Below the pieces are notes generated by a model, which was not told the origin of the DNA, did no database searches, and saw only the letters and a program-made list of their open reading frames with translations. Made by a program: the position numbers and the translations under genes. From positions 1-13,667 of the forward strand of contig JBCCFW010000197.1 of NCBI GenBank assembly GCA_039029535.1: a stretch of DNA of 13,667 bases. Reading direction: 5' to 3'. Positions within the stretch are counted from its first letter, which is position 1. The number at the start of each line of letters is the position of its first letter. Source of the stretch: JBCCFW01 sp039029535 (GTDB lineage Bacteria > Acidobacteriota > JBCCFW01). Of this stretch, positions 12,142-13,667 are shown one piece after another.

Positions 12142-13667
12142 TCAGCGCTCCGGGAACGGCCGGGCCAGACGGAAGCCGACGGCCGCGAAGCGGCTGCCCG
12201 GCTCGATGGCGAAGCGTCCCGCCAGGCGACAGTAGGCCTCGTTGCTGTTCCACGAGCCGCCCCGCACGAGCCGGAGCTCGTCCTCACGCTCGTCGTCGAC
12301 GTCGACGCTCACCAGCTCGTCGGCGGGACCCTCACGACGGTAGGCGTTGAGACACCAGTCGCGCACGTTGCCGGCCATGCCCCGCACGCCCCAGGGGCTC
12401 TCGTCGGAGGGCCGCTCCGAGACGGAGGCCTGCTGCGGTCGACCGGCGTGGCTCTGGAGCATGACCGTCCACGAGGGCTCGAGGTGATCGCCCCAGGGGA
12501 AGCAACGTCCGTCGACTCCACGGGCCGCCTTCTCCCACTCGAGGTCGTGCAACAAGCGCCACGGTCGCCCCGTCCGCTCGGAGGCCCAGCGTGCGTGCGC
12601 CGCCGCCGCGTGCCAGTCGACCTGCACGACCGGCTCGTCCAGCCGCCAGGTCGGGCCGTCGGACGCCGCCGGCAGGATGAAGCGACCGCAGTCGTCTCGG
12701 TCGAGGGCGACCTTCGTCGCGTGACCGACCACCGCCGCGATCTCCTGGGGAGCATGAGCCAGTGCCTCGTCCCCACGGCCACGTCGGACGAGCTCATCGA
12801 GGAACGCGAGGTGCTGCTCGTGGGTCACCGGATGTCGACGCACGACGAAGCCGTCGATCCAGCACCGACGTCGAGCGAGGCCATCGGGGGCCAACGGGTC
12901 GCCACCGATCCACGTCCAGCCGGCCGGGACGTGAACCTCGTCGTCGGCGATCTCTCCCAGCGGAGGGAGCTTCACCGGGTGGGGCTCGTCGTCACCGGGA
13001 CGCGTGCTGGTCCAGTGCTCACCCCTCTCCACCTGCACGAGCTGCCAGGTGTCCTCGTGACCGGGGAGGCGGAGACGCAACGCATGGCTCCCTCGCGGCA
13101 GCGGAACCTCGTGCAGCGGAGTCTCACCCAGCTCGCGTCCCGGTCCACGCAGCAGGCGTCGACGGTGCAGGACGTGGACGTGCAGGGTCACCCGGGCTCC
13201 GGGTGGATCGCTCACCAACGTCAACGCACCTTCGGCATCGAGCCAGCGCTGGTGCTGCGCGGAGGCCTGGGCCTTCAGCAAGGCCTCCTGCCTCGCGGCC
13301 TCCTCGGCATCGCGTCGGGACTCGGCCTCGAGCAAGCGCGTGCGATGGTGATCGGCCAGGCGGTCCCGCGCTTCGTCGAGATCGGGCGCGAGGCTGAGCG
13401 CCGAGCGCAGGAGCTGGAGCTGCTCGACCTCTGCCGTGGCCAGGGCGAGCTCGAGCTCGCGCGCCTGATCTTCCTTCTCCCAGCCGGCCTGCTTGCGGGA
13501 CGCCGGCTCGTGCGGCGCCACGCTTCCCAGCAGCTCCCTCGCCTCCTCGCGAAGCTGCGCGACGCGACGGGCTCGATCGTCGAGGAGCGGTCGTCGTGCA
13601 TCCGCTTCTTCGACGAGCTCGAGGGCTTGCTCTCGCTTGCGCGCACCGTCGAGCCAGGCGGTGATCT
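12142..13667 (-). CDS. C-terminal part of a coiled-coil/PEGA-like/SUMF1 (FGE-sulfatase-type) protein, probably a Ser/Thr kinase fusion; runs off the window
   Basis: The frame is open to the right edge, giving 507 visible residues; the GTG at 13521 is internal (Val), not a start. The visible N-terminus reads ITAWLDGARKREQALELVEE and continues as a charged helical or coiled-coil linker to about residue 145. A beta-rich PEGA-like segment follows (about 147-203; DPPGARVTL, ETPLHEVPLPRGSHALRL). A SUMF1/FGE-type domain covers about 243-507: VPAGWTWIGGD, RRHPVTHEQ, a PVVQVDWHAAAAHARW segment, EWEKAARG, PWGD, GNVRDWC, RGGSW and GFRLAR. Formylglycine-generating enzymes use two active-site cysteines; here the first is Ser474 (codon 12244-12246) and the second is retained as Cys479 (12229-12231). 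It is therefore unlikely to be a canonical FGE. SUMF1 domains of this kind, behind such linkers, are common at the C-terminus of bacterial Ser/Thr kinases, so I infer a kinase domain beyond the edge. It is convergent with the membrane-protein gene. Confidence 0.85.
   Translation of the reverse strand, partial: ITAWLDGARKREQALELVEEADARRPLLDDRARRVAQLREEARELLGSVAPHEPASRKQAGWEKEDQARELELALATAEVEQLQLLRSALSLAPDLDEARDRLADHHRTRLLEAESRRDAEEAARQEALLKAQASAQHQRWLDAEGALTLVSDPPGARVTLHVHVLHRRRLLRGPGRELGETPLHEVPLPRGSHALRLRLPGHEDTWQLVQVERGEHWTSTRPGDDEPHPVKLPPLGEIADDEVHVPAGWTWIGGDPLAPDGLARRRCWIDGFVVRRHPVTHEQHLAFLDELVRRGRGDEALAHAPQEIAAVVGHATKVALDRDDCGRFILPAASDGPTWRLDEPVVQVDWHAAAAHARWASERTGRPWRLLHDLEWEKAARGVDGRCFPWGDHLEPSWTVMLQSHAGRPQQASVSERPSDESPWGVRGMAGNVRDWCLNAYRREGPADELVSVDVDDEREDELRLVRGGSWNSNEAYCRLAGRFAIEPGSRFAAVGFRLARPFPER

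Noticed and set aside
13519..13521. GTG as the start of the SUMF1-containing gene
   Set aside because: The same frame continues to the window edge with a typical kinase-linker sequence (ITAWLDGARKREQAL), so this codon is an internal Val.
1..13667. CRISPR arrays, tRNA or rRNA genes, insertion sequences, toxin-antitoxin pairs
   Set aside because: No repeat-spacer pattern, cloverleaf-like sequence, transposase or small paired genes were seen on either strand.

Overview
The window is a high-GC bacterial segment with a short, compositionally foreign AT-rich piece on its left end. From about position 770 to the right edge, the sequence has G/C-biased third codon positions, tightly packed genes and several Ser/Thr-kinase and phosphorelay proteins. 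The C-terminal SUMF1/FGE-type module at the right end sits on a linker style that I associate with kinase-SUMF1 fusions. This points to a large-genome, signalling-rich lineage such as Myxococcota, with Planctomycetota or Acidobacteriota possible. This is inference from gene content, and no rRNA or other marker gene is present. Positions 1 to about 765 are AT-rich and resemble a gammaproteobacterial genome. The switch occurs within a few bases at a 12-bp palindrome (766-777), so an assembly chimera is at least as likely as recent transfer.

Layout: (1) 1-304 is AT-rich non-coding DNA. At 305 begins a small secreted protein whose native sequence stops at the composition break; its frame runs on by accident to 1066. 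(2) On the minus strand, 1597-3297 encodes an exported protein with DNRLRE/CBM96-like regions and a polysaccharide-lyase-14-like domain. It is followed by a second exported protein of unknown function (779-1561). (3) A 272-bp divergent intergenic region (3298-3569) carries an 11-bp inverted repeat and a tandem 10-bp repeat. (4) On the plus strand, 3570-5471 encodes a membrane-anchored hybrid-histidine-kinase-like protein whose kinase core and first receiver have lost their catalytic residues, while its last receiver is intact. It overlaps by one base (TGATG) with a 2023-residue protein (5471-11542). That protein combines a Ser/Thr kinase, an AAA-type ATPase, eight 40-residue TPR units, GAF, HisKA, HATPase, REC, REC and HPt. 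(5) 11604-12131 encodes a small multi-pass membrane protein. (6) Convergent to it, 12142 to the right edge is the C-terminal part of a protein with coiled-coil, PEGA-like and SUMF1/FGE domains, probably the tail of another Ser/Thr kinase.

The most interesting unit is the coupled pair at 3570-11542. The large soluble protein has every part needed for a multistep phosphorelay ending at HPt, plus a complete Ser/Thr kinase, but no DNA-binding or enzymatic output. Its partner is membrane-bound and cannot act as a histidine kinase by sequence, but offers an intact receiver. I infer that the pair forms one signalling complex in which the partner is the membrane scaffold and possibly the terminal phosphate acceptor. 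The divergent extracellular lyase-like operon may be a target, but only its position suggests that.
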